From Micromonospora pallida (GTDB taxonomy: Bacteria; Actinomycetota; Actinomycetes; Mycobacteriales; Micromonosporaceae): 64,000 nt of DNA. This document shows positions 25,133 through 32,648 of this stretch, piece after piece. The notes beneath the pieces were generated by a model, which worked only from the letters and a program-made list of their open reading frames with translations, was not told the origin of the DNA and did no database searches. The position numbers and the translations under genes were made by a program. The stretch is taken from the NCBI RefSeq assembly GCF_900090325.1, contig NZ_FMHW01000002.1, positions 5,705,001-5,769,000 on the forward strand. The letters run 5' to 3'. Position 1 is the stretch's first letter. Each line of letters opens with the position of its first letter.

Positions 25133-25858
25133 GTGCTGTTGGCCTACGTGGACGAGTCATACACCGACCGCTGGTACTGGATCGGCGCACTGCTGGTTCC
25201 CGACACGGTGGCCATTCCGTTGAGCACTGCGCTGGACGAGGTGGTGCTGGACGCGGCAAAGACGTACGGCGTCACGGCGGAGGCGGAGCTACACGGCTAC
25301 GACCTTTTCCAGGGACGGGTGCCGTGGAACAAACTGCCGCCCCGGGCCCGCATCGCCGTCTACAACGCCGCTCTCAAGGCCATCGGCACGCATGACGTGA
25401 CGATCATCCTGCGGGGTGTCGACCGCCATGGCCTGGCCCGCCGCTATGCCTCCCCGAAGCCGGCCCATGAGGTGGTGCTGTCACATCTGCTTGAGCAGGT
25501 TGACGGGTACGCCGCGATGCGCGAAGAGTTGGCCCTGGTCATTGCCGACGAGGTGGACAACCCGGCCACCCACCGCTCCGACCTGAGCCGCTACCGAATC
25601 GACGGCACGGGCGGCTACCGGTCGAGGCGACTCACACGCATCGTCGACACCCTGCACTTCGCCCCGTCACACGCGTCCCGGCTGGTACAGGCTGTGGACC
25701 TGGTGACGTTTTTGTTCCGCCGGATGGAGTGCGGCACAGTCTTCGACCGACGGGAGGCGGCAGCGAACGAGGGGCTGTGGTCATGGGTCGAGCCACGCCG
25801 ATACCACTCCTGGTGCTGGTCCCCGACTGCCCGGCAGATGCACGAAGGGCCCGCGTGA
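25133..25858 (+). CDS. DUF3800-family protein
   Basis: 241 residues from GTG at 25133. The N-terminal LLAYVDESYTDRWYWIGALLV is the DUF3800 signature (an Asp/Glu pair on an RNase H-like first strand). Other acids are in ALVIADEVDNPATH and a late RLVQAVDLVTFLFRRM. DUF3800 proteins are widely found near defence and mobile elements and are suspected metal-dependent nucleases; function is not proven. Its stop codon lies within a terminator hairpin. It precedes a small accessory cluster with a GntR repressor. Confidence 0.82.
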   Translation: MLLAYVDESYTDRWYWIGALLVPDTVAIPLSTALDEVVLDAAKTYGVTAEAELHGYDLFQGRVPWNKLPPRARIAVYNAALKAIGTHDVTIILRGVDRHGLARRYASPKPAHEVVLSHLLEQVDGYAAMREELALVIADEVDNPATHRSDLSRYRIDGTGGYRSRRLTRIVDTLHFAPSHASRLVQAVDLVTFLFRRMECGTVFDRREAAANEGLWSWVEPRRYHSWCWSPTARQMHEGPA

Positions 25859-25866
25859 GCGGGCCC
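25847..25866 (+). terminator. Terminator hairpin overlapping a stop codon
   Basis: GGGCCCGC (25847-25854), loop GTGA, GCGGGCCC (25859-25866). The loop contains the TGA stop of the DUF3800 gene, so the ribosome would cover the stem until termination. A U-tract is lacking. Confidence 0.6.
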
Positions 25867-25976
25867 TAAGGCGGCTGCGGGAACCCCGGCCGGGGCCTCC
25901 TGCACAGCCCAGGCTAGCAGGAATTTGTGTCTCACACACAGAAGCTCTCAGCCTGACTTCATTGGATACCGGGAGG

Positions 25977-26201
25977 TCAGGCCTTCTTCTCGGCCACGAA
26001 CACACCCTTGCCCTGATGCCCTTCCACCAAGCCCTCTGACTGGAGGATGAGCAACGCGGAACGAACCGGTTCCGCCGAGACGCCGTACTGCGCACTCATC
26101 TCCCGCAGCGAGGGCAGTTTGGCACCGGGTCCGTACTCGCCAGAGGCGATCTTGTCGCGAATGTCCTGGGCGATGCGTTGACGGTCTGGGATTCGGGGCA
26201 T
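25977..26201 (-). CDS. Short GntR-type winged-helix repressor
   Basis: 74 residues from ATG at 26201, placed 8 bases after CAGGAG; longer upstream starts lack a ribosome site. It is only the GntR DNA-binding domain: RIAQDIRDKIASGEYGPGAKLPSLREMS, then helix-turn-helix AQYGVSAEPVRSALLILQSEGLV and wing HQGKGVFV. There is no effector domain, so it probably acts as a constitutive or partner-dependent repressor. Two direct repeats upstream (26257-26300) are its likely operators. It is divergent from the DivIVA-like gene. A degraded relative lies at 3666-3824. Confidence 0.85.
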   Translation of the reverse strand: MPRIPDRQRIAQDIRDKIASGEYGPGAKLPSLREMSAQYGVSAEPVRSALLILQSEGLVEGHQGKGVFVAEKKA

Positions 26202-26256
26202 GGGCAACTCCTGGTAGGCCCCAAGATCTTCCCACGCTCGCCACCCGGCAGCCAAG

Positions 26257-26304
26257 ACTTTGCGTGGTAAGCATGCTCAGTCTTGAACTTTGCATGGTTA
26301 CCAT
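26257..26304 (-). promoter_or_regulatory. Direct repeats upstream of the GntR gene (candidate operators)
   Basis: ACTTTGCGTGGTAA (26257-26270) and ACTTTGCATGGTTA (26287-26300) are 30 bp apart start to start, about three helical turns. The second overlaps the perfect palindrome ATGGT-T-ACCAT (26294-26304). The region is notably AT-rich. Binding of the adjacent GntR protein is inferred from position and symmetry. Confidence 0.55.
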
Positions 26305-26377
26305 TGTAAGTTGTTCGCGGGTTCCTGGCAGCGGAACGCCTGGTAGGCAACCGGCCTCCCGGTTGGGCACCCACAGC

Positions 26378-26522
26378 GCCGGCACGGCTGATTCCTCTCG
26401 TCAGCCGTGCCGGCACCTGACCTCACCAGACTGCGCACGCTGTCCGGTTGCCGTACTCGCCGATCGAGGCTGCGGTGGTCGGGCCGGGTGGTCTCCGGCG
26501 GACCCGAACGCCGGAGACCACC
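26378..26522. other. Two perfect 14-bp stem-loops in a divergent leader
   Basis: Stem-loop 1: GCCGGCACGGCTGA (26378-26391) with its complement (26401-26414), loop of 9. Stem-loop 2: GGTGGTCTCCGGCG (26487-26500) with its complement (26509-26522), loop of 8. Both are perfect. They lie upstream of the DivIVA-like gene rather than after a gene, so they may be attenuators, ends of a short RNA, or protein-binding structures. Neither has a T-run. Confidence 0.5.
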
Positions 26523-26582
26523 CCTCCATCGGAACGACGAACCGGAGACGAGAGCAGACACCCCACGAAGGGCGGTCACCCG

Positions 26583-26888
26583 ATGCGCACACTCCTGCGT
26601 CACCTGCTCGGCCGGCAACACCGCCAGCCAACGCACCGGCGTCCGGTCAACGCGGCTCCACCGTCCGCGTACCGGCCGTTGCGGCCCTGGCAGATCCGCG
26701 CGCGGTGCTTCACCACCCGCCGACGCGGCCTCGACCCCGACGAGATCCGCGCCTTCCTGGACCGGGTCGCCGACGAACTGACCGTCGCACAGACCGCGCT
26801 GGACGCCGTCCTCGACGAGAACAAGCGAATCAAGGACGCGCTACGCGACTGGCAGACCACGCAGGCATCCCGGCAGGACCCGCGATGA
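26583..26888 (+). CDS. Small DivIVA-domain protein
   Basis: 101 residues from ATG at 26583. An Arg/His-rich N-terminus (about 1-40) precedes a DivIVA-type motif: CFTTRRRGLDPDEIRAFLDRV, then a coiled coil (ADELTVAQTALDAVLDENKRI). DivIVA proteins oligomerise on curved membranes and guide polar growth. This short form lacks the long C-terminal coiled coil and is therefore more likely an accessory or element-borne version than the essential Wag31/DivIVA. ATGA overlap couples it to the next gene. Confidence 0.8.
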   Translation: MRTLLRHLLGRQHRQPTHRRPVNAAPPSAYRPLRPWQIRARCFTTRRRGLDPDEIRAFLDRVADELTVAQTALDAVLDENKRIKDALRDWQTTQASRQDPR

Positions 26889-27178
26889 CCGCACCCGAGG
26901 AAGAACGCTGGGTGATCCACGTACCGGTGGTCGTACCCGATCTGAACCGGGCCCGGATCTTCGCCCGCACGGCGACGCGCGCCCTGGCCCTGCTCACCTC
27001 CCGCATCGACGCCGGAGAGGTGACCGTCTCGACCGAGGACGCCCAGGGCGTACGGCACCGGGTTTTCTGCGACCGACGACTGGCCGGCGGCGGCCGATGC
27101 ACCCTGCCCACCGATCACACCACGCCCTGCGCCCGCCGAAGTCTCACCACCGGCCTCGTCCGGCGTCCGCGCAAGTAG
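26885..27178 (+). CDS. Hypothetical protein coupled to the DivIVA-like gene
   Basis: 97 residues from ATG at 26885 (ATGA overlap). The N-terminal half looks like an alpha/beta segment (WVIHVPVVVPDLNRARIFAR). The C-terminal half carries three Cys and one His in FCDRRLAGGGRCTLPTDHTTPCAR, spaced like a small metal-binding knuckle. No family is recognised. With the GntR, DivIVA-like and DUF3800 genes it forms a compact accessory group. Confidence 0.7.
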   Translation: MTAPEEERWVIHVPVVVPDLNRARIFARTATRALALLTSRIDAGEVTVSTEDAQGVRHRVFCDRRLAGGGRCTLPTDHTTPCARRSLTTGLVRRPRK

Positions 27179-27256
27179 GCGGACCAGCAGCCAGCCGAGG
27201 TCGGGCAGCCCGAAATGCCGGTGCCGGCCGATAGGACAGCCGCCTACCGTGGCCGG

Positions 27257-28342
27257 ATGCGCGCACGCTTCGCAGGGGTCCACGACTGCTTCCACGACCT
27301 GCTCGACTCCGGCCGGGAGACCGGCGCAGCGCTGTCCATCCGGTACGACGGCCAACCGGTGGTCGACCTGGTCGGCGGTTCGACGCGGCCCACCGATCCG
27401 ACGGACGCGATCGGGTCGGGGTGGCGATCGGACACCCTGGTCAACGTGTACTCGGTCGGCAAGCCGGTGGCCGCCCTCTGCCTGTTGCTGCTGGTCGACC
27501 GGGGTCGACTCGACCTGGATGATCCGGTGGCCCGGCACTGGCCGGAGTTCCGTACCCCGGCCACCGTCCGGCAGGTGCTCACCCACACCGCCGGCCTGCC
27601 GGTCTTCCCGGTGCCCCGCCCGACCGCCGCGCTGGGCGACTGGGCGTTGCTCGCCGGCGACCTGGCGGCGGCCGAGCCGGAATGGGAGCCGGGCACCGTC
27701 GCGGCCGAGCACGCGTTGACCTACGGCCACCTGGTCGGCGAGTTGGTCCGTCGGGTGGACGGGCGGCCGGTCGGCCGGTTCCTCGCCGAGGAGATCGCCG
27801 GCCCGTGGCGGCTGGACCTCGGTTTCGGGCTGGACGCGGCGGACCAGCAGCGCTGCGCCGACCTGTCGTACGGCACGCCGGACTGGCCGGTGACGACGGT
27901 GGGCGTACCGGGATCGCTTCGCGCGCGGGCACTCGGCAACCCCGCCGGTTGCCGGGACCTGGCCGTGCTCAACGGTCCGCTCTGGCGTGGCGCGGAGATC
28001 CCGGCGGTGAACCTGCACGCCACCGCGACCGGGCTGGCCCGGCTCTACGGCGGGCTGCTGGCCGGCGGCACCCTCGACGGGGTGCGCCTCTTCACCCCGG
28101 AGTTGGTGGCCGAGGCGACCCGGGTGCAGTACGACGGCCCGGACCTGCTGCTGGAGAGCCGGACCCGGTGGACCCTCGGCATGCAGTGCGAGGAGGACGG
28201 AAGCTGGGGCATGGGCGGCATCGGCGGCAGTTGCGCCTGGGCCGACCCGGTCCGGGGCTACACCCTGGCGTACACCACCGGCCGGCTCGCCGCGTTCGAC
28301 CGCGTCGAGGCGCTCGTCGACGCCCTGCACTCCTGCCTGTGA
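27257..28342 (+). CDS. Serine beta-lactamase-like hydrolase (class C/esterase type)
   Basis: 361 residues from ATG at 27257. The SxxK nucleophile motif is VYSVGKPVAALCLLLLVDRG near residue 73. The second motif is probably the Tyr in LTYGHLVGELVRR, and QVLTHTAGLPVFP is typical of the beta-lactamase/EstB/penicillin-binding-like family. A C-terminal GMGGIGGSCAWADP loop fits the third (H/K-x-G-like) motif position. There is no signal peptide, suggesting an intracellular esterase or peptidase rather than a resistance enzyme. It is followed by hairpin repeat B. Confidence 0.85.
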   Translation: MRARFAGVHDCFHDLLDSGRETGAALSIRYDGQPVVDLVGGSTRPTDPTDAIGSGWRSDTLVNVYSVGKPVAALCLLLLVDRGRLDLDDPVARHWPEFRTPATVRQVLTHTAGLPVFPVPRPTAALGDWALLAGDLAAAEPEWEPGTVAAEHALTYGHLVGELVRRVDGRPVGRFLAEEIAGPWRLDLGFGLDAADQQRCADLSYGTPDWPVTTVGVPGSLRARALGNPAGCRDLAVLNGPLWRGAEIPAVNLHATATGLARLYGGLLAGGTLDGVRLFTPELVAEATRVQYDGPDLLLESRTRWTLGMQCEEDGSWGMGGIGGSCAWADPVRGYTLAYTTGRLAAFDRVEALVDALHSCL

Positions 28343-28372
28343 GGCGGTGCCTCCTGCCGCTTAGCCCGCTGC

Positions 28373-28432
28373 GGTGGTAGCAGGGGACCCCTGTTACTCA
28401 AAAATCACCTGCAAGGTGCCCTTGCAACCACC
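28373..28432. repeat. Interspersed hairpin repeat, copy B (terminator-like)
   Basis: GGTGGTAGCAGGGGACCCCTGTTACTCAAAAA matches copies A and C. The right arm (ACCTGCAAGGTGCCCTTGCAACCACC) has drifted, so the stem is imperfect. It lies between the convergent serine hydrolase and crtB genes and is followed by short ACCTCrGC repeats up to about 28485. Confidence 0.7.
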
Positions 28433-28480
28433 TCAGCAAATACCTCAGCGACCACCTCGGCGAGCACCTCGGCAACCACC

Positions 28481-29419
28481 TCAGCCGGACGGGACGGGCT
28501 GGCCGGCGGGCAAGGCCCGGGGGCCGGGTACGACGACCGGGGTGCCGGCCGGGGTCAGCAGCGACCGCGCGGCCACCGCCAACCGTCGCCGCTGCGGCAC
28601 GAGCGCCCGCCGGCTGAACACGTCGTAGTCCTGGGCGGCGACCTCGTCGAGGATGCCGCCGTAGAGGGCGTACGCGGTCCGCAGGCACGCCTGTGAGGCA
28701 GGGTCGAGCAGCACGATCCCGGGTGCGGCGGCCGCGTAGTGGGCCTGGGCGCGGCTGACCTCGTACTCGATCAGGTCCCGGATCCTCGGGGTGGCTCGGC
28801 CCTGGGTCTTTGCCGCGACCAGGTCTTCCCGGGTCACGTCGAACTTGGTCAGGTCCTCGTCGGGCAGGTAGGTGCGGCCCCGGTCGAGGTCCTCGGCGAC
28901 GTCCCGGACGAAGTTGGTGAGTTGGAAGGCGAGGCCGAGCTGGCGGGCCGGTTCGCGGGCGGCGACCGGGTCGGAGCTGCCGAGGATCGGCAGCATCATC
29001 GTGCCGATGACGGCGGCCGAGCCCTCCATGTAGTCGAGCAGGTCGTCGTAGGTGCGGAAGGACGTGACGGTCAGGTCCATCGTCATGCTGTGCAGGAACG
29101 ACGCGAAGTCGGCCCGGTCCAGGTCGAAGACGGCGATGGTGTGCAGAACGGCCGGTAGCAGCGGGTCGTCCACCGGTTCGCCGTGCAGGCCGGCGAGGAA
29201 CCGGGCGGTCCACTCGTCGAGCCGGGCGGCGCGCTCGGCCGGGGACAGCTCGTCGGTGCGGTCGACGATCTCGTCGGCGTACCTGGTGAACCCGTACAGG
29301 GCGTGGACGTGTCGCCGTTTCCAGGCGGGGAGCAGACGGGTGGCGAGATAGTAGGTGCGGCCGTGACGCCTGTGCACCTCACGGCACCGGTCGTAGGCGG
29401 CGGCGAGGTCCGTGTCCAC
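28481..29419 (-). CDS. crtB: Phytoene synthase
   Basis: 312 residues from GTG at 29419, preceded by GAGGAGGG. It condenses two GGPP to phytoene. The first Asp-rich motif is YGFTRYADEIVD and the second is FVRDVAEDLDRGRTYLP; both hold the metal-binding acids of squalene/phytoene synthases. TYYLATRLLPAWKRR is the usual N-terminal signature. The C-terminus is Pro/Ala-rich. It is divergent from crtI across a 117-bp control region, and no GGPP synthase gene is present in the window. Confidence 0.92.
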   Translation of the reverse strand: MDTDLAAAYDRCREVHRRHGRTYYLATRLLPAWKRRHVHALYGFTRYADEIVDRTDELSPAERAARLDEWTARFLAGLHGEPVDDPLLPAVLHTIAVFDLDRADFASFLHSMTMDLTVTSFRTYDDLLDYMEGSAAVIGTMMLPILGSSDPVAAREPARQLGLAFQLTNFVRDVAEDLDRGRTYLPDEDLTKFDVTREDLVAAKTQGRATPRIRDLIEYEVSRAQAHYAAAAPGIVLLDPASQACLRTAYALYGGILDEVAAQDYDVFSRRALVPQRRRLAVAARSLLTPAGTPVVVPGPRALPAGQPVPSG

Positions 29420-29432
29420 CGACCCTCCTCGG

Positions 29433-29471
29433 AATCGACGCGCCAATCGACGCAACTCGTAACCCTAGGGT
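29433..29471. promoter_or_regulatory. crtB-crtI divergent control region
   Basis: A direct repeat AATCGACGC (29433-29441 and 29445-29453) and the 10-bp palindrome ACCCTAGGGT (29462-29471) lie between the two divergent carotenoid genes. TACGCT directly after the palindrome could be a -10. The MerR/B12 regulator encoded downstream of idi is the obvious candidate binder; this is inference. Confidence 0.4.
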
Positions 29472-29483
29472 ACGCTCGCCCCC

Positions 29484-29540
29484 ATGACCAACGACGCGGT
29501 CGCCGGCAACGCCCTCGACAGCACGGCCGAAAGGGGATGA
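29484..29540 (+). CDS. Possible 18-residue leader ORF before crtI
   Basis: ATG at 29484, stop TGA at 29538-29540 overlapping the crtI ATG at 29537 (ATGA). It encodes MTNDAVAGNALDSTAERG. The coupled arrangement suggests either a translated leader or the relic of a lost upstream gene, for example a GGPP synthase. No independent evidence of coding. Confidence 0.25.
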   Translation: MTNDAVAGNALDSTAERG

Positions 29541-31036
29541 GGGTGCGGACGGTGGACGGACGTACCGACCGGGTCGTGGTGGTCGGCGCGGGGCTGGGGG
29601 GCCTGGCCTGCGCGTTGCACCTGGCCGGCAGCGGTCGGCAGGTCACCGTGCTGGAACGCGAGCCGGTGCCCGGTGGTCGGGCGGGCCGGCTCGGCGTCGA
29701 CGGGTACGAGTTCGACACCGGCCCGACCGTGCTCACCATGCCCGAGCTGATCGCCGAGGCGCTCGGCGCGGTCGGCGAGGAGTTGGCCGACTGGGTGGAG
29801 CTGACTCCGCTCGACCCGGCGTACCGCGCGTACTACCCGGACGGTTCGACGCTCGACGTGATCACCGACACCACCCGGATGGCGGCGGAGATCTCCCGGG
29901 TCTGCGGTCCACGGGAGGCCGACGGATACCTCCGTTTCGTCGACTACGCCCGCGAGCTGTGGCGGCTGGAACGGGCCGACTTCATCGAGCGCAACCTCGA
30001 CGCCCCGACCGACCTGCTCACCGGCAACCTGCTGAAACTGCTGGCCAACGGGGCGTTCCGCCGACTCCACACCAAGATCAGCCAGTTCTTCCGGGATCCC
30101 CGTACCCAGCGGATCTTCTCCTTCCAGGCGATGTACGCCGGCCTCGCCCCCCACGACGCGCTGGCCATCTACACGGTCATCGCGTACCTCGACTCGGTGG
30201 CCGGGGTGTACTTCCCGCGCGGCGGCGTCCACGCGGTCTCCCGTGGGCTGGCCGGCGCCGCCGAGAAGCACGGCGTCCAGATCCGGTACGGCACCACCGT
30301 CGAGCGGGTCGAGACGGCCGGCGGCCGGGCCACCGGGGTACGCACCACCGACGGCGAGCGGATCCCGGCCGACGTGGTCGTGCTCAACCCGGACCTGCCG
30401 GTGGCGTACCGCGACCTGCTCCCCCCGGGCCGCCAACGCCGGCTCACCTACTCGCCGTCCTGCGTGGTGCTGCACGTCGGGTCGAAGCAGGGGTACGGCC
30501 GGATCGCCCACCACAACATCCACTTCGGCCGTCCCTGGAAGGGCACCTTCGACGAGGTGATCCGGCGGGGCGAGCTGATGACCGACCCGTCCCTGCTGGT
30601 CACCAACCCGAGCCGGACCGACCCCTCGGTCGCCCCCGCCGGCCGGCACACCTACTACGTGCTCGCCCCGGTGCCGAACCTCGACCGGGCACCCTTCGAC
30701 TGGCGCGGCGGTCTGGCCCGCCGCTACGCCGACCAACTGATGGCGACCCTGGAGGAGCGCGGCTACGTCGGGTTCACCGACGGCGTCGAGGTGTGCGAGG
30801 TGGTCACCCCGGCCGAGTGGGCCGCGCAGGGCATGGCCGCCGGTACCCCGTTCGCCGCCGCGCACAGTTTCCTGCAAACCGGCCCGTTCCGGCCGTCGAA
30901 CCTGCACCGCACCCTGCCCAACGTGGTCTTCGTCGGATCAGGCACCCAGCCGGGCGTCGGGGTGCCGATGGTGCTGATCTCCGGCAAGCTCGCCGCCAGC
31001 CGCATCACTGGAGGTGCCCCCCGTGACCTCCCGTGA
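29537..31036 (+). CDS. crtI: Phytoene desaturase (CrtI family)
   Basis: 499 residues from ATG at 29537. N-terminal FAD-binding dinucleotide motif VVVGAGLGGLACALHLAGSG followed by VLEREPVPGGRAGRL, then GYEFDTGPTVLTMPEL. The C-terminal CrtI signature is present in NVVFVGSGTQPGVGVPMVLISG. It introduces double bonds into phytoene. The number of steps (to neurosporene or lycopene) cannot be told from sequence. It overlaps idi by 14 bases and forms an operon with idi and the MerR gene. Confidence 0.92.
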   Translation: MRVRTVDGRTDRVVVVGAGLGGLACALHLAGSGRQVTVLEREPVPGGRAGRLGVDGYEFDTGPTVLTMPELIAEALGAVGEELADWVELTPLDPAYRAYYPDGSTLDVITDTTRMAAEISRVCGPREADGYLRFVDYARELWRLERADFIERNLDAPTDLLTGNLLKLLANGAFRRLHTKISQFFRDPRTQRIFSFQAMYAGLAPHDALAIYTVIAYLDSVAGVYFPRGGVHAVSRGLAGAAEKHGVQIRYGTTVERVETAGGRATGVRTTDGERIPADVVVLNPDLPVAYRDLLPPGRQRRLTYSPSCVVLHVGSKQGYGRIAHHNIHFGRPWKGTFDEVIRRGELMTDPSLLVTNPSRTDPSVAPAGRHTYYVLAPVPNLDRAPFDWRGGLARRYADQLMATLEERGYVGFTDGVEVCEVVTPAEWAAQGMAAGTPFAAAHSFLQTGPFRPSNLHRTLPNVVFVGSGTQPGVGVPMVLISGKLAASRITGGAPRDLP

Positions 31037-31652
31037 GACCCATTTGGTCGAACTGGTCCGCCAGGACGGCAGCCCGGTCGGCACGGCCACCGTGGCCGAG
31101 GCCCACCAGCCGCCGGGCCGGCTGCACCGGGCCTTCTCGGTGCTGCTGGTCGACCCGTCCGGGCGGGTGCTCCTGCAACGGCGGGCCGCCGCCAAGACCC
31201 GCTTCCCGCTGCGCTGGGCGAACTCCTGCTGTGGTCACCCGGCCCCGGGCGAGTCGCTGACCGAGGCCGCCAATCGGCGGCTGGGCGAGGAGCTCGGCAC
31301 CGGCCCGGTGGAGCTGACCGAGGTCGGGGTGTACGTCTACTACGCGGAGGATCCGGCCACCGGCCGGGTCGAGTTCGAGTACGACCACGTACTCCGCGCC
31401 GAGGTGCCCGCCGACCTCCCGCTCCGGCCGGACACCGCCGAGGTCGCCGAGGTCCACTGGGTCGACCCCGTACGCCTGGCGGCGGAACTCGACGCCAATC
31501 CCCGCGCGTACGCGCCGTGGCTCGGTGGGGTGGTGAACCGTCTGCTGCGACCCGGCGGACCCGGACCCGACGAGGCCGGAGCCAGCAGCCCCGGGCCTGA
31601 CGAAGCCGGCGCTCCGGCCGACGACGCGTCGGAGTGGCCGGGTGGCCGATGA
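31023..31652 (+). CDS. idi: Isopentenyl-diphosphate delta-isomerase, type I
   Basis: 209 residues from GTG at 31023. Nudix-like type I IPP isomerase with HRAFSVLLVDPSGRVLLQRRA, RWANSCCGHPAPGES (catalytic Cys and metal His), AANRRLGEELG and EYDHVLRAEVP. It balances IPP and DMAPP for carotenoid supply, matching its place in the crt operon. The last ~35 residues (PDEAGASSPGPDEAGAP) are a short repeated low-complexity tail. It overlaps the MerR gene by 11 bases. Confidence 0.92.
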   Translation: MTSRETHLVELVRQDGSPVGTATVAEAHQPPGRLHRAFSVLLVDPSGRVLLQRRAAAKTRFPLRWANSCCGHPAPGESLTEAANRRLGEELGTGPVELTEVGVYVYYAEDPATGRVEFEYDHVLRAEVPADLPLRPDTAEVAEVHWVDPVRLAAELDANPRAYAPWLGGVVNRLLRPGGPGPDEAGASSPGPDEAGAPADDASEWPGGR

Positions 31653-32610
31653 AGCGCTGAGCGCGGGAGCCGTGGCACGTCGCCTCGGGGTCGCGGTGAC
31701 CACCCTGCGCACCTGGCACCAGCGCTACGGCCTCGGCCCCAGCGAGCACGTCCCCGGCCACCACCGCCGCTACACCACGGCCGACCTCGCCCGGCTGGAG
31801 ATCATGCGCCGGCTCACCACCGAGGGGGTCACCCCGGCCGAGGCGGCCCGCTGGGCCCGGCGGTCCCCGGCCGAAGCGCCGCCGGTGGAACGGAGCTCCA
31901 CCAACGTCCGGGACGGCGGCGGGGCGACCATCCCGGTCGGTCGGGCCGGTCCAGCCGCCCGGGGGCTGGCCCGCGCCGCCATGCGGCTGGACGCGGCCGC
32001 CGTCCGCAGGGCGATCGAGGAGTCGCTCGCCACCGACGGCGTGGTCGGCACCTGGGATGGGCTGCTCCGGCCGGTGCTCGTCGGTATCGGCGAGCGGCAC
32101 GGCGCGACATCCGCGTTGATCGAGGTGGAGCACCTCTTCTCCCGCTGCGTGTCGGAGGCGCTGGCGGTGGTCACCCGGGCCGCCCCGACCAGCGGACCGC
32201 CCCGGCTCCTGCTCTCCTGCGCCGACGAGGAACAGCACACCCTGCCCCTGGAGGCGCTCGCCGCCGCACTCGCCGAGGCGGGCGTCGGTTGCCGCATGCT
32301 CGGCGCGCGGGTACCGGTCCCGGCGTTGGTCGCGGCGGTCACCCGGACCGCCCCGGACGCCCTCGTGCTCTGGTCACACCTCCACGACACCGCCGATCCG
32401 GCCCAGCTCGCCGCGGCGCTCGCGGTGCCCCACCGGCCCCTGCTGGTGCTCGCCGCCGGTCCTGGCTGGGGGGACGACGCCCTCCCGGCGGGGGTGGTCC
32501 GACCGGTGTCCCTGGTCGAGGCGGTCTCGCTGGCTCTCGCAGTACGCGACTCGCTGGACCGGTCGCCACTCGACCGACCGGGGGTGTCACCCCCAGCGGA
32601 CGGGGCGTAA
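31642..32610 (+). CDS. MerR-family regulator with B12-binding-like domain (CarH/LitR type)
   Basis: 322 residues from GTG at 31642. N-terminal MerR helix-turn-helix (AGAVARRLGVAVTTLRTWHQRYGLGPSEHVPGHHRRY split over residues 8-45), then a helical cap domain and a B12-binding fold. In CarH the cap motif is W-x9-EH; here it reads H-GATSALIEV-EH, so the Trp is replaced by His. The lower-ligand motif ExHxxG appears as EQHTLP, with Gly replaced by Pro. The protein therefore belongs to the light/B12 carotenoid regulator family but may bind cobalamin differently or not at all. It is the likely regulator of crtB and crtI. Confidence 0.87.
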   Translation: MADEALSAGAVARRLGVAVTTLRTWHQRYGLGPSEHVPGHHRRYTTADLARLEIMRRLTTEGVTPAEAARWARRSPAEAPPVERSSTNVRDGGGATIPVGRAGPAARGLARAAMRLDAAAVRRAIEESLATDGVVGTWDGLLRPVLVGIGERHGATSALIEVEHLFSRCVSEALAVVTRAAPTSGPPRLLLSCADEEQHTLPLEALAAALAEAGVGCRMLGARVPVPALVAAVTRTAPDALVLWSHLHDTADPAQLAAALAVPHRPLLVLAAGPGWGDDALPAGVVRPVSLVEAVSLALAVRDSLDRSPLDRPGVSPPADGA

Positions 32611-32648
32611 CGTCGGGGCCCCCGACACCCCTCCCGGGAGCGACGACG

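Noticed and set aside
21468..25223. Very long open frame across the exporter, crotonase and oxidoreductase genes
   Set aside because: Arg/Pro/Gly/Ala-rich translation with no domain; it is a frame shadow of real genes on both strands in GC-rich DNA.
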